Source of the DNA: Luteolibacter sp. Y139
GTDB lineage: Bacteria > Verrucomicrobiota > Verrucomicrobiia > Verrucomicrobiales > Akkermansiaceae
Length of the DNA stretch: 64,000 nt
Direction: 5' to 3'
NCBI RefSeq assembly: GCF_038066715.1
Contig: NZ_JBBUKT010000001.1
Coordinates: forward strand, 558,001 to 622,000
Below the pieces are notes generated by a model. That model was not told where the DNA came from and made no database searches. It saw nothing but the letters and a program-made list of their open reading frames with translations. Each line of letters opens with the position of its first letter. Position 1 is the stretch's first letter. Positions 37,801 through 47,400 of this stretch are shown here, piece by piece. The translations under genes were made by a program, and so were the position numbers.

Positions 37801-39437
37801 AATTCCGGCATCACCAGGAAATCGTCGTCCGTCGCGGAAATATTCAGCCCTTGGATCGCCAGCACGTTGACCGATCCCGCGACTAACAAGTCGAGACGAT
37901 CGCTGACATCGATCGTCTCCAAGTCCGATCCCAGGCTCGTCGCAGTGGCGGTGGAATTCCACACCGGATTCGTCGGTGCATTGCGGCGCGCGATCTCCAC
38001 GCCATTCAGCCACGCGACATAGCCATCGTCACAACGCATCTTCAGCAGCATCGAGCGAAGCTGCGAGACTGACTCCGGCACGAAGGTGAAGCGCATGCAG
38101 GCGGACGACCTCAAGTTGTGCATCGACGCCTCGACGTTGTTCTTGATCCAATCCTGATAAGGCGGTGGCGGCACGAAATTGGCGCCCAGCGCACGCGTGA
38201 TGCTCGCATCGAAAAGCGCGACGCCATTCGCATTCAGCGCAGCCACTCCATCGTCGCCGAGGAACGTGTGAATGCGGATCGCCGGAGCGATCACGTTGCC
38301 CCGCAGCCGCTTGCCCGCCGCCACTTCCACGATCACCGGCTTCCCGGTATCCGCCGTGGCCACTACCACCGCATCCGGCGCCAGGTTCGAAAGATCGGCA
38401 GCATTGAAGGTGCCCGAAGTGGGGCGCACGGTCAGCGGCCCCGGAGAAAAGTTCGCACCCAGCGGATGCGTGGACCCCGCCGTGGTCACATAGATGTCCG
38501 TCTGGTTGTTCACCGCCGAGCCGGCCACGCTGAGCAGGAAATCATCGGTCAAGCCGCGCTCCCAGTTGATCACCGGCACCGCGACATCGCGCAGCTTGGT
38601 ATTCACCGCACTGGACCCGACGCTGGAAGACACCAGCACCAGGTTTTTTCCCGCCGCATCGGCGGCCACCACCGCATTGTCGTCCACCGTCGTGACGATG
38701 TGGCCCATCACATTGGTTAGCCGATCGACCACTGACTGGTCACCGGCCTTGGCCGCGGCATTCGCGGATTTATCCACCACGAAAAGGATCTTCGCTCCGC
38801 CGAAGGGCACCGGAGTCGTGTCGTAGCCCACTCCCGAGAGCCCGTTCTTCCAAGACGCATCCGGGACGAAGGTCGGCAGCTTCCAGTCCGTAGGAAGCGG
38901 ACCGGACGGCACCAGCACATCCGCCCGCGCTCCAGCCTCCAGCAGGACCGTCGGATCACCTGGCACGGGAGTCAGCCCGTAGGAAATGTCCATGGCCTGC
39001 GCAGGAAAGGTCGGATTGAATTCCGACACCACCGTCACTCCATCCGGCTTCACCAGGGCGAGATACTCACCGGAGGCCCCGAGCTTGAAATTAGTGTGGA
39101 GCGGATTCGCCGTGGCCCGCAGGTCGCGGTTGGAAGCGAAGATCACGGTGAAGCCGCCAGCCGGCAGGGTCACGTTGGGGATCTTCCACTTCTTCAGATT
39201 GGTGATATTGCCGGTGAGATACCAGCCGTTGAGGCTCACCGCAGCCCTGGTCGGATTATGGATCTCGATCCAATCTTCGTGGCTGCCGAATTGGTCAACG
39301 AGCCCGGTGCCGTTCGACGCGAGAAACTCGCTGATCACCGGCGCGGTCCCGTATTCGGGAATGGCAGCGTTGGCCGTCACAGAAACGGCCATGAGGGCGC
39401 ACGCGAGGGTACGTAACAGGGGGGACAAACAACTCAT
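34860..39437 (-). CDS. Exported CotH-kinase/lamin-tail protein with an inserted domain
   Basis: The 1525-residue protein starts with a signal peptide (1-24) and a lamin-tail domain (about 33-165; ISEFLASNGTG, DWIEIHNPT). A carbohydrate-binding-like beta domain follows (starts at WKLPTFVPDASWKNGLSGVGYDT, about 185, resumes at SSACMRFTFVPESVSQL, about 444). It is interrupted by an extra ~200-residue domain (about 213-418; ILFVVDKSANAAAKAGDQ, NLVLVSSSVGS). Chitobiase/FN3-like segments (QIRYTTDGTAPT, LIYYTLDGTDPR) surround a CotH-type protein-kinase-like domain (about 700-1070). A second lamin-tail domain and the C-terminal module (ADADGDGLANVMEYVIG; AAFYRLAV) end the protein. It is probably surface-exposed; CotH proteins can phosphorylate proteins, but the substrate here is unknown. 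Confidence 0.85.
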   Translation of the reverse strand: MSCLSPLLRTLACALMAVSVTANAAIPEYGTAPVISEFLASNGTGLVDQFGSHEDWIEIHNPTRAAVSLNGWYLTGNITNLKKWKIPNVTLPAGGFTVIFASNRDLRATANPLHTNFKLGASGEYLALVKPDGVTVVSEFNPTFPAQAMDISYGLTPVPGDPTVLLEAGARADVLVPSGPLPTDWKLPTFVPDASWKNGLSGVGYDTTPVPFGGAKILFVVDKSANAAAKAGDQSVVDRLTNVMGHIVTTVDDNAVVAADAAGKNLVLVSSSVGSSAVNTKLRDVAVPVINWERGLTDDFLLSVAGSAVNNQTDIYVTTAGSTHPLGANFSPGPLTVRPTSGTFNAADLSNLAPDAVVVATADTGKPVIVEVAAGKRLRGNVIAPAIRIHTFLGDDGVAALNANGVALFDASITRALGANFVPPPPYQDWIKNNVEASMHNLRSSACMRFTFVPESVSQLRSMLLKMRCDDGYVAWLNGVEIARRNAPTNPVWNSTATATSLGSDLETIDVSDRLDLLVAGSVNVLAIQGLNISATDDDFLVMPELVAATGMTTKEEYYTTPTPGASNVTSTLGLVPEVVFSKARGYFNAPFSLTLSTAMTEAQIRYTTDGTAPTATTGTIYTAPIPVSTTTTVRACAYRAGYTSLRPETQTYLYLQDIIQQPATIAGWPNPMISTGGVATQMHDYEMDPTLTSDPAFREELIEGFSDIPTVSVVVKKTDMWNAAGEGGFYRSTDLERAASVEYIDPEHPNDNTQADCGIQGHSHDRMKRSLRLSFKAAYGDTKFDSAMFTGVPWGGDRGNRAVDNIVLRGGNNHSFARSWNPTTSTYGEDEWYRATQIAMGRPGTPGRFVHLFINGIYWGMYNAVQRPDADFAASEFGGDKAEWFSVNHGGVHGGDSTRWDYLLTTLVTKNMANAANYAELGEYVDLPAFVDYLLCSFYSGMDDWPANNWWGANRNTPAGPFEFFGWDGETAWGAGNGANLTAWVHPTFRSLNPVSSDAPAVKIWHAARANPNFIALVGDRLQKHISAGGALSTTEAVSRWNRINGYIQDAIYGESARWGDTLQEPPSRPTVEWQNEVNRVRNVMQTGTSAGTGTTENSAILKNAMRAQGFYPSIDAPTFSQEGGEVAQGYQLGMVNPNAGGLIYYTLDGTDPRQSNGNNGVAPSAIIYSGPAEIGYSLTVKARVKQGSVWSALNERSFVSESPAPLRVTEIMYHPAPPNADELAEGFSDGDQFEFLEFKNIGTQGIDLTGAKFSSGLTFTFGEKVLAPGGTVLLVGNAAAFVARYGTGIAIDGVYEGNLDNGGERLRLKSAAGETLFDVTYDDAWHPGTDGVGHSLVAVDPTAPPSAFESAAGWRPSSYVNGSPGETDPPPPPVDPPHLTLESWRLSVFSSEQLENEAISGAEADADGDGLANVMEYVIGTDPLVPKSARAGYAEGAVTRGAPDLIRTAEGWRLVFCRRKTPIELEGLTVTPQSGHQLNDWAALVAGPVVLGSDADVEVLAVDVPLDSSPAAFYRLAVTVNAP

Positions 39438-39594
39438 ATGCTGGGGGGTGGGGGCGCGGAGCGAAGGGTGAGTCGACCCAAGCGCTCCGGAGGAACGGGG
39501 GCAGGTATCCCCCCGAGTTCCCTTTCTATCAATTCCAAACCCCCGCGCAGCCCATCAAGTTGGGGATTCCCCTACAAGATTCTCGGAGCAGCAC

Positions 39595-39636
39595 CGGGGA
39601 AAAGGGAAAGTTGCACGATTTCCCTCCCCTTCCCCG
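39595..39636 (-). terminator. Hairpin after the left-hand dehydrogenase-like gene
   Basis: The arms cggggaaaagggaaa and tttccctccccttccccg pair over most of their length around a 9-base loop. The hairpin starts 8 bp past the stop at 39644 on the minus strand. There is no T-run, so it may be a structural 3' end rather than a classical terminator. Confidence 0.45.
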
Positions 39637-39643
39637 CTGAGAC

Positions 39644-42600
39644 TCAGGGAGCCAAGGTCACCACCACCCGCCCGAAACGGCTCGGAGCGCCAGCCCCGGA
39701 ATCGGAAATGGTCACCCGCTCCCAGTCGTCATCGATGCTCTCCACGACCGCCGTGCCGCTCGCATTCGCGAAATCAGCCAGCGTCGCCCCGAACTGCGCC
39801 GTGTAGCTCAGCCCCGCCACACCCTTCCGCCGCAGGTACTGCAGCGAGAGCGTCGGCCCGCTTCCCACGATCATCCGCGGCAGCCCCGAGCCCGGGAGCA
39901 CGGCGGGATTGTAGGTCGAGCGATCGGAGGCCGTCGGGTTGAGGTTGAAGGCAAACTCCAGCAGCTTGGCGATGCCATCACCGTCCTCGTCCGCGAGCTG
40001 CGAGGCCGCGGATCCGTTCACCCCGTGGCTGAGCGCCCACTCCTCGTACGTAGTCCGGAAGATCACCGAATAGTTCTCCGACGCATGGTTGCCGCTGCCC
40101 CCCGAATCGAGGACCGAGTTGTCAGGCAGCATCATCGTGACCGTCGACGCGGTCGGCTGCACCTGCACCGTGTAGGTATCATCACTGCCCGTCACGGAAA
40201 GGATCTGCCCTCCCGTGATGGAAATATCTCCGGCCACCAATCCTGTGACCGTCTCCGAGAAGCTCAGCGTTGCATTGAACGGTCCCCCGATCACCAGCGC
40301 GGGACCGCTCCACAATGGCAGCGGACGAAGCGACCGGATCTCCAGTCGATCGAGTCGCGTGCCATCGTCACGGCCATAGATTTCCATCGTGTGGGAACCT
40401 GCCGTCAGGTTGAAGATCGTCGGATTCGTCGCCGGAGCCCGCGAGCTGTTCGCCACATCCCACAGGAATTGCAACGAGCCCACCTGGCCCGCCGTTTGAT
40501 TCGTGTGCCAGTCGGAAGGCGTCGCACCGTCGAAGCCGATGTAGAGCGAGTCGCTGCTCTGGTCATCGGACCTCACCAGACCGTGCACAAGGTACTGGCC
40601 GGTCCGCGGAATGATCACGTTGTAGCTGATCTTCAGCGCCGTGTTCAGCGTCGTCACCCCGGCTCTGCTGTCCTGCGGCACCCACACGTAATTCCCGCCA
40701 CTGGCTGAGGCATCTGCCACCTGGACGAATCCTCCGGTGATGGTCCCGCTCTCGGCCTCGAATACCGTGCGCCACGGCACGAACATTGTCGAAGCCACCT
40801 TGCCTTCGCCCATCACGTTGCCCGCCAAGTCGGTCACCGCCCCATCACGCAGCTCCAATCCCACCGCACCGGATACCGACGGGGTCACTGTGATCGTGTA
40901 GGCCGCGCCATTCGGAACGATCGATCCGAGCGTGCCATTGATCACCGTGAAGTCCGCGGCATTCAAGCCCGTCACCGCCTCGCCGAAATTCAGGCTGACC
41001 TGGAATGACCCGTTCACCTGCGCCGGCACGCTCGTGAACACCGGCACCGGTGGCTGGTTATCGACATATCCCACCGCGAGCGCGGAAGATGCCCGGCTGC
41101 CAAGGCCATCCGGATTCACCGCATCGGCCGGCACCGACACGGTCACATTCGCCGCCGTCGGTGAAATACGAGCCACATAGTAGTAGCCCTTGCCCCGCAG
41201 GCCGGTGACCGTGCCACCCGTAACTTGCAGGTCGCTCGCCGTAAAATCCGTCACATCGTAGTCGAATACCACCGTGACATCGAAGGGACCGCTGACCGTG
41301 GCGGATGGACCCGCGATCTGGCAGCGAGCCCTCCGGTGACCCACCAGGCCGGTGTAGGTCTGCGACGCCGTGCTATTCGGCCACGTGCCGCTCGTCATCT
41401 GCGTCCAGTTCGTCGCGTCGGTGCTGTACTCCACCTTGTATGCCTTGATTCTCCCGTTCTGGGAATTCTGGCGCGGCGTGTAAATGAAGCCACCCACGCT
41501 GCGCAGCGACCCCAGGTCGATCGTGATGAAGTGCGGGCCGACTGGATCGGGGCCACCCCACTCGGTGTGCCAGAAGGTATTCGGGTCACCATCGATCGCG
41601 CGGGTCGCGGGAGCCATCTCATTCACCGTCTCCTCGCTATCGACCTGATAGACGGAGAGCACGGAAATCGGGATGGCAGCGCCATCGCCGCCGAGAATGC
41701 TGAACTCGCCCACCGAGCTCCACGCATTGCCATTTACCTCCGTGTCAGCAGCGGTGGTTCCCGCAGTCAGCTTCACGTAGCGCGCCATCGGCGACGCAGG
41801 CGTCAGGATGAATTCCGCGCTATTGAGACCCTGGAGATAATCGTGCACCAAAGTCACCGCCTTCTGATCCACCACATTCTTCGCCAGCGGCGGCATCGCG
41901 GCCCCGTTGTTCACATTCGACATCCGCACATGGACTGCGGAGAGATCCGCATCACCCGGCTTCATGTAGCGGCCATTCGGACCGAGATCGAAGTGGCCTT
42001 GGATGACCCCGTTCACCAGCCCCTGCACCTTCAGCGGCGTCCCCAGCCGTGCATCGAAATACGGCACGGTCGATCCCGGCTGGTGGCAATGCGAGCAGTT
42101 CGAGTCGAGATACGAGCGCACGCGATGCTCGATCGGTGCGGTGGTGTCGTCGATCGCCCGGGCTTCGATGAAGTTCTCGATCTGCGCCGCTGTCAGCGTC
42201 ACATCGAACATCCCGAGCGCATTGAAAGTGGCGAGCTGGTTGGCGTCGCGCCCGGTCGCATTGTAATGGAAGGTCTTGTTTAGCGCGTGCGTCCGCACAC
42301 CAAGCGCCTGCCCCGCAGCCGCATTGTGGCAGAGCAAGCAATCGGCACGCGACGGGTAGCTCCAGTTCCGCGTCTCCACCCCGCCACCGGCAAGGGCCAC
42401 ATTGTAGCTCTCCGAAAGCCCGCTCGTCATGAGCTCGGCATCCGTGCCCGCGGCGTTCCACTTGTAGGTGACGCCATACTTCCCGCCCGCATCCGTACAG
42501 ATCAGGAAGCGCGTCTCGAGCCGCTTCACCGACGCCGGATTGTTCTCGTCCAGCGCCACTTCGAAGTGCTTCACGAAGACGGTGCCGGCAGGGAACACCC

Positions 42601-44242
42601 AGTTCCCCTCCTCGCTGAAGGTGATCTTCTCCGCCGCCGTGTTATGGGAGCCGTCATTCGGCAGGATGATCCAGCGCTTCTTCGCCGCGGCATCCGACCA
42701 CAGCGGATTCGCCACGCTGTAGGGAATCACACCCGCAGCCGTCGTGAGCGTCGCGAGATTGGTGAAGACACCCGTCTGCGAAAGGAACTGCGGCGGCTCA
42801 TTGGCGATGCCGGCAGTGGTCAGCTTGCGAATGGTGCCGCCGGCATTGTTGGTCCCATTGAGATCCATCAGATAGACCTCGCCCGCACTGTCCGTGCAGA
42901 AGTTCCCCAGCCCCGCCTTGTCGCCGGTATGGAAGCCGCTGACGATCTCCTCCACCACCGGCGCGCCGCCACCGCTGTCGAGCGTGGCAGTCCAGATCCG
43001 TCCCCGCACGTGATCACCGAAGAGCAGCTTGCCGCCGAGCAGGCTATTCCACTTCGCCCCGCGGTAGCGCATGCCACCGATGATGCAGCTACCCTCGCTG
43101 TGCGAATAATCGTACCCCGGGATTTCCTGCGTCCCGATCACCGGCGCTGGAACCGCACCCGGTCCATTGATCGAGCCCTCCTTGAATCCCCACTGCGCAT
43201 TGCTGCCCTTGGGCGCGCGGGTCATTTCCTCGCGCGAACCTTCGCCCACGTCGCCGATCCAGATGTCACCATTCGTGGCATCGTAGTGCATCGTGTGCGG
43301 ACTGCGCAGGCCGAGCGACCAATACTCCTCCAGCCGCGAGCCACCCGCATCGAGCCACGGATTGTCGTTAGGAATCCCATAGCCCTGCGAGAAGCTCGCG
43401 GGCCAACCGGCCGGCTTGTTGGTCGGGCTCTGCGGTTGACGCCGGATCGCATGCGACTTGGTCGGGTCGTTGTTGACGTCGATCCGGAAGACCCCGCTGA
43501 AGAGACCCCAGTCCAGGCGCTGCGTGCGGCTGAGCGCACCATCGGCACCGTTCAATCCTCCACCCTCGGCACTGTCGCCACCATCACCACAGTCGACGTA
43601 AAGGAAGCCGTCGTTGCCGAAGAACATCGCACCGCCATTGTGCCAGCGGCAGCGGTCATACTGGTTGATCAGCACATACTCACTCGCCGGATCGAGCGTG
43701 CCGCTCGCCGGCTGCCACGTGAACCGCGAGACGCGCCAGAAGCTATGATTCGCATCGGCCCCGGAAAGCGCCGGCTTGTTGTTGTAGCAGACGTAGACGT
43801 AGTTCGCGTTCGGCGATCCCGATTGCCCGAATTGCGGATGGAACACCGCCGAGTAAAACCCCTGGTCCTCCGAGGACTGCGTGTTCGCCACCCACTCCAG
43901 CACCTTCACCACCTGGCCCTGCGTCACCGCCGGGTTGTTGTCGAAGCGCCACAGCTGCCCGTTCTTCCCGACCAGCAGGAACTGGTTCGTCCCCGGAATC
44001 TCCCTCATCGAAAGCGGATCCACGAACGTCAGGTTCGGGAACGCGTTCACCGCCTGCCACCCGCTCACGGAGCCGGGAGCCGACTGGGGAAAGGTGTTGT
44101 TGAAAAAGGCACCGACCGCTTGGGGCGCATCGAGCCCTCCCGTCTGAGCGGCTGCATGCGACGGAAAGCCCGTCCACAAACATGCCGCGACCAGGAGAGT
44201 GGTTCGAGCGAGCCCCCGGCTTCTGGGTTTCTCCGGGATCAT
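39644..44242 (-). CDS. Exported sorbosone-dehydrogenase-like / diheme cytochrome / discoidin protein (paralogue 1)
   Basis: The 1532-residue protein has a signal peptide (about 5-33) and a beta-propeller of the glucose/sorbosone dehydrogenase (PQQ-dependent-like) type (about 40-470; WRHNGGAMFFGNDGFLY-like, SLGLRSPHTMHYDATNGDI). A region like the diheme 'HNE_0200' family follows (about 480-840), with heme motifs CLLCH (nt 42326-42340) and CSHCH (nt 42083-42097). Discoidin (F5/8C-like, about 850-990), Ig-like and CBM6-like (FEAESGTITGG, about 1190) domains lead to the C-terminal module ([20 protein letters not shown]). It should oxidise a sugar or related alcohol outside the cytoplasm and pass electrons to c-type hemes. 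It is a tandem paralogue of the next gene. The start is MIPEKPRSRG (44242). Confidence 0.85.
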   Translation of the reverse strand: MIPEKPRSRGLARTTLLVAACLWTGFPSHAAAQTGGLDAPQAVGAFFNNTFPQSAPGSVSGWQAVNAFPNLTFVDPLSMREIPGTNQFLLVGKNGQLWRFDNNPAVTQGQVVKVLEWVANTQSSEDQGFYSAVFHPQFGQSGSPNANYVYVCYNNKPALSGADANHSFWRVSRFTWQPASGTLDPASEYVLINQYDRCRWHNGGAMFFGNDGFLYVDCGDGGDSAEGGGLNGADGALSRTQRLDWGLFSGVFRIDVNNDPTKSHAIRRQPQSPTNKPAGWPASFSQGYGIPNDNPWLDAGGSRLEEYWSLGLRSPHTMHYDATNGDIWIGDVGEGSREEMTRAPKGSNAQWGFKEGSINGPGAVPAPVIGTQEIPGYDYSHSEGSCIIGGMRYRGAKWNSLLGGKLLFGDHVRGRIWTATLDSGGGAPVVEEIVSGFHTGDKAGLGNFCTDSAGEVYLMDLNGTNNAGGTIRKLTTAGIANEPPQFLSQTGVFTNLATLTTAAGVIPYSVANPLWSDAAAKKRWIILPNDGSHNTAAEKITFSEEGNWVFPAGTVFVKHFEVALDENNPASVKRLETRFLICTDAGGKYGVTYKWNAAGTDAELMTSGLSESYNVALAGGGVETRNWSYPSRADCLLCHNAAAGQALGVRTHALNKTFHYNATGRDANQLATFNALGMFDVTLTAAQIENFIEARAIDDTTAPIEHRVRSYLDSNCSHCHQPGSTVPYFDARLGTPLKVQGLVNGVIQGHFDLGPNGRYMKPGDADLSAVHVRMSNVNNGAAMPPLAKNVVDQKAVTLVHDYLQGLNSAEFILTPASPMARYVKLTAGTTAADTEVNGNAWSSVGEFSILGGDGAAIPISVLSVYQVDSEETVNEMAPATRAIDGDPNTFWHTEWGGPDPVGPHFITIDLGSLRSVGGFIYTPRQNSQNGRIKAYKVEYSTDATNWTQMTSGTWPNSTASQTYTGLVGHRRARCQIAGPSATVSGPFDVTVVFDYDVTDFTASDLQVTGGTVTGLRGKGYYYVARISPTAANVTVSVPADAVNPDGLGSRASSALAVGYVDNQPPVPVFTSVPAQVNGSFQVSLNFGEAVTGLNAADFTVINGTLGSIVPNGAAYTITVTPSVSGAVGLELRDGAVTDLAGNVMGEGKVASTMFVPWRTVFEAESGTITGGFVQVADASASGGNYVWVPQDSRAGVTTLNTALKISYNVIIPRTGQYLVHGLVRSDDQSSDSLYIGFDGATPSDWHTNQTAGQVGSLQFLWDVANSSRAPATNPTIFNLTAGSHTMEIYGRDDGTRLDRLEIRSLRPLPLWSGPALVIGGPFNATLSFSETVTGLVAGDISITGGQILSVTGSDDTYTVQVQPTASTVTMMLPDNSVLDSGGSGNHASENYSVIFRTTYEEWALSHGVNGSAASQLADEDGDGIAKLLEFAFNLNPTASDRSTYNPAVLPGSGLPRMIVGSGPTLSLQYLRRKGVAGLSYTAQFGATLADFANASGTAVVESIDDDWERVTISDSGAGAPSRFGRVVVTLAP

Positions 44243-44413
44243 GCGGAAGTGACTAGCGAACCCCCTGTGACCTTTCAAAAGATTTCCTGCGCTTGCCTGC
44301 CACTCAATGGGGTAGGGTTCCTACGCAAGGCGCGGCCAACACGCCCGGCGCAAGGCTTCCCGGGCGAACCGGCGCTTCGGTCCGGTTCACCCGTTACAAA
44401 ATCGTCACCCGAT

Positions 44414-47400
44414 TTAGGGCGCTGCCAAGGTCACCAGCACCCGCCCGAAGCGCTTCGTGGCACCCGGTGCACCGGAATCCGGAATGGTCACCCTCTCCCA
44501 ATCCGCATCGAGACTTTCGACCAAGGGAACTCCGATCGCATTGGTAAAGACACCCGGCGAGGACCCGAACTGCGGCGTGTAGGTCAATCCCGTGTCCCCC
44601 TTCCGGCGGATGTACTGGAGGGTTAGCACCGGACCGGGAGCCAGGAACATCCGCGGCAGCCCCGAGGCAGGAAGCAGCGCCGGATTGTAGATCGACACCT
44701 TGGCCTTCGTCGGGTCGAGGTTGAAGGCGAACTCCAACAGCTTTGGAATACCGTCCCCGTCCTCATCCGCCAGTTGCGTCCCCGCCAAGCCGTCCAAGCC
44801 ATGGAGCGCAGCCCATTGCTGGTAGGCACTGGAACCCACCACGAGGATCGAGTTCGAGGCGAAGTTCCCCGCACCAGTGCCACTGGTGACCGTATTCTGA
44901 GCGAGCGAGATCGTCATCACGGGAGCTAGTGGCGTCAGGGATACCGTGTAGCTGCTCCCCGAGCCATTCACCGCCGTCACGGTGGCACCGCTCACGGCGA
45001 AGTCGCCGATACCAAGACCCGTCACGCTTTCAGAAAATTCCAGCGTCGCTTGGAACGGGCCATCCACACCTCCCGTCGGTCCAGTGAGAGCGGCGAATGG
45101 ACGCACGCTCTCCAGCTCCAGGCGAGCCAGGCGGGTCCCATCATCGCGGCCATACACCGTCACCGTGTGTTGGCCCGCCGTTAGATTCAGCACCACCGGA
45201 TCCGCCCCCCCGAAGTTGCTCACCAGATCCCACACGTAGGCCGAGCCGAGCGGGTTGGCGTCCCATTGATAGACCGTGCCCGCCGCCTGGTTGCCGTCGA
45301 TCTCGATCCAGAAGGAATCCGAGCTGCTGCTCGCCGGACGAACCAATCCGCGCAAGCGCCACTGCCCGGCATACGGCACCACGAAGCGATACTCCGCCCG
45401 ATGCTGCGTCTTCACCGGCAGCAATTGGTTGTTCGGGTAATCGCCATCCGGCAGCACCATGTAATGCCCCACCGGCGAACCCGCACTGGTGACGATCTGC
45501 ATGCCACCGCCGATGTAGAAATACTCGTTGGCATTTCGAGCCAGCAACCGGGTGAAGTTCACCGTCGTCGCCGCGGTACCCGTCGAAGGATTGCCCGCGA
45601 TGTCCGTGACCGCGCCGTCCGCCACGCGGACCATCACCGCGCCTTCCGCAGTCGCGGTGAGATTCAGCACATACTCGTCACCGTCCGGCACGATCGTATT
45701 CAGCGTGGCATTCGTCAGCACCAGATCCGGCGCGGCAAACCCTGTCACCGGCTCGCCGAAGCTCAGGTGGAGCAGGAAGGCTCCCGACACCTGCACCGGC
45801 ATTCCCGTGAGCACGGCAGCCGGCGGAACAAGGTCCTCATAGCTGATGCCGAGCGAGTTCGATGCCCGGCTACCGAGACCGCCGAGATTCGCCTTGTCCG
45901 CCGGCACGCTTACCGTCACCGATGGCTGGATCGGCGAGATACTAGCCACGTAGTAGTAGCCCTTGCCACGCAATCCGGTCACGGTGCCTCCGGCCACCTG
46001 AACATCGGCTGCCGTGAAATCCGCGACGTCCATGTCGAACACGATGGTCACGTCGAAAGGCCCGTTCACCGCCCCGACCGGCCCGCCGATGTGGCAGCGC
46101 GCCTTGCGTTTCCCGGCCAGACCATCGAAGCGCTGCGCGGCATTGCTGTTCGGCCACGTGCCGTGGTCGATCTGCGTCCACGTCTCCATGTCGTTGCTGT
46201 AATGCACGTCGTAGCTGGCAATGCGGCCGTTCTGGTCGGTGACCGGCCCGCCCACCGGCTGCTGCCGCGGTGTGTAAACGAAGCCACCAATCGAACGCAC
46301 CGAGCCCAGGTCGATGCCGACGTAGTTGGGATTCAGCGGCCCCAGGCCGGTGCCCTCCCACGCGGTGTGCCAAAAGCTGTCGATATTGCCATCGATGATC
46401 CGGGACGCCGGCGAATAGGCATCCACCAGCTCCTCGCTGTTCACGAAGGCGATCGATTGCTCCGAGATCGGGATTGGCACGCCATTCCCATCCAGCACGG
46501 AAAACTCACCCACCGAGGTGAAGTCATAGCCATGCACCTCGCTATAGGCGGAGAGCATGATGTAGCGCGCCTGTGGCGACGGGGTGAGCGTGAACTCCTC
46601 CGCGGTCAGGCTTTCCAGATACTCCTGCAAGAGATCCACCGCCTTCTGATCCACCACGTTCTTCGCCAGCGGTGGCATCGCCGCACCATTGCCCACGTTC
46701 GAGAGCCGCACGTGCAGCGCGGAAAGCTCCGGATCACTCGGCTTCAAATAGCGCCCATCGGGACCCATCGAGAAATGCCCCTGGATCATCCCGTTGATCA
46801 GCCCCTGCACATTCAGCGGGGTGCCAAGACGAGCGTCGAAGTAACTCACCGGCCCACCCGGCCGATGACAGTGCGAGCAATTCGAATCGAGATACGATCG
46901 CACCCGGTGCTCCAGCGGCGCGGTCTCGTCATCAAGCGAGCGGGCCTCGATGAAATTCGCCAGATCCTCCGCGGTCAGCGTCTGGTCGAACATCCCGAGC
47001 TCATTGAAAGTCTCGAGCTGGTTCGCATCACGGCCGGTGAGGTTGTAGTGGAAGCTGCGGTTCAGCGAATGCGTGCGTACCCCGAGTGCCTGGCCCGAAG
47101 CCGCATTGTGGCAAAGCAAGCACTGCGCGCGCGAGGGATAGCTCCAGGTCCGTGTCTCCGTGCCGCCACCGGCGAGAGCCACATTATAGGTCTCGTCCAC
47201 GCCGCTCGTCAGTAGCACAGCATCTGTGCCCGCGGCATTCCACTTGTAGGTGACTCCGTATTTCCCTCCGCCCGCGGTGCAGATCAGGAAGCGCGTCTCC
47301 AGCCGCTTCACCGCCGCCGGATTGTTCTCATCCGTCCCGATCTCGAAGTGCTTCACGAAGACCGTGCCAGCAGGAAACACCCAGTTCCCCTCCTCACTGA

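Noticed and set aside
42287-44626. 779-residue plus-strand ORF opposite paralogue 1
   Set aside because: Arg/His/Ile-rich antisense frame of a real gene with heme motifs on the minus strand.
45266-47215. 649-residue plus-strand ORF opposite paralogue 2
   Set aside because: Antisense shadow with the same biased composition.
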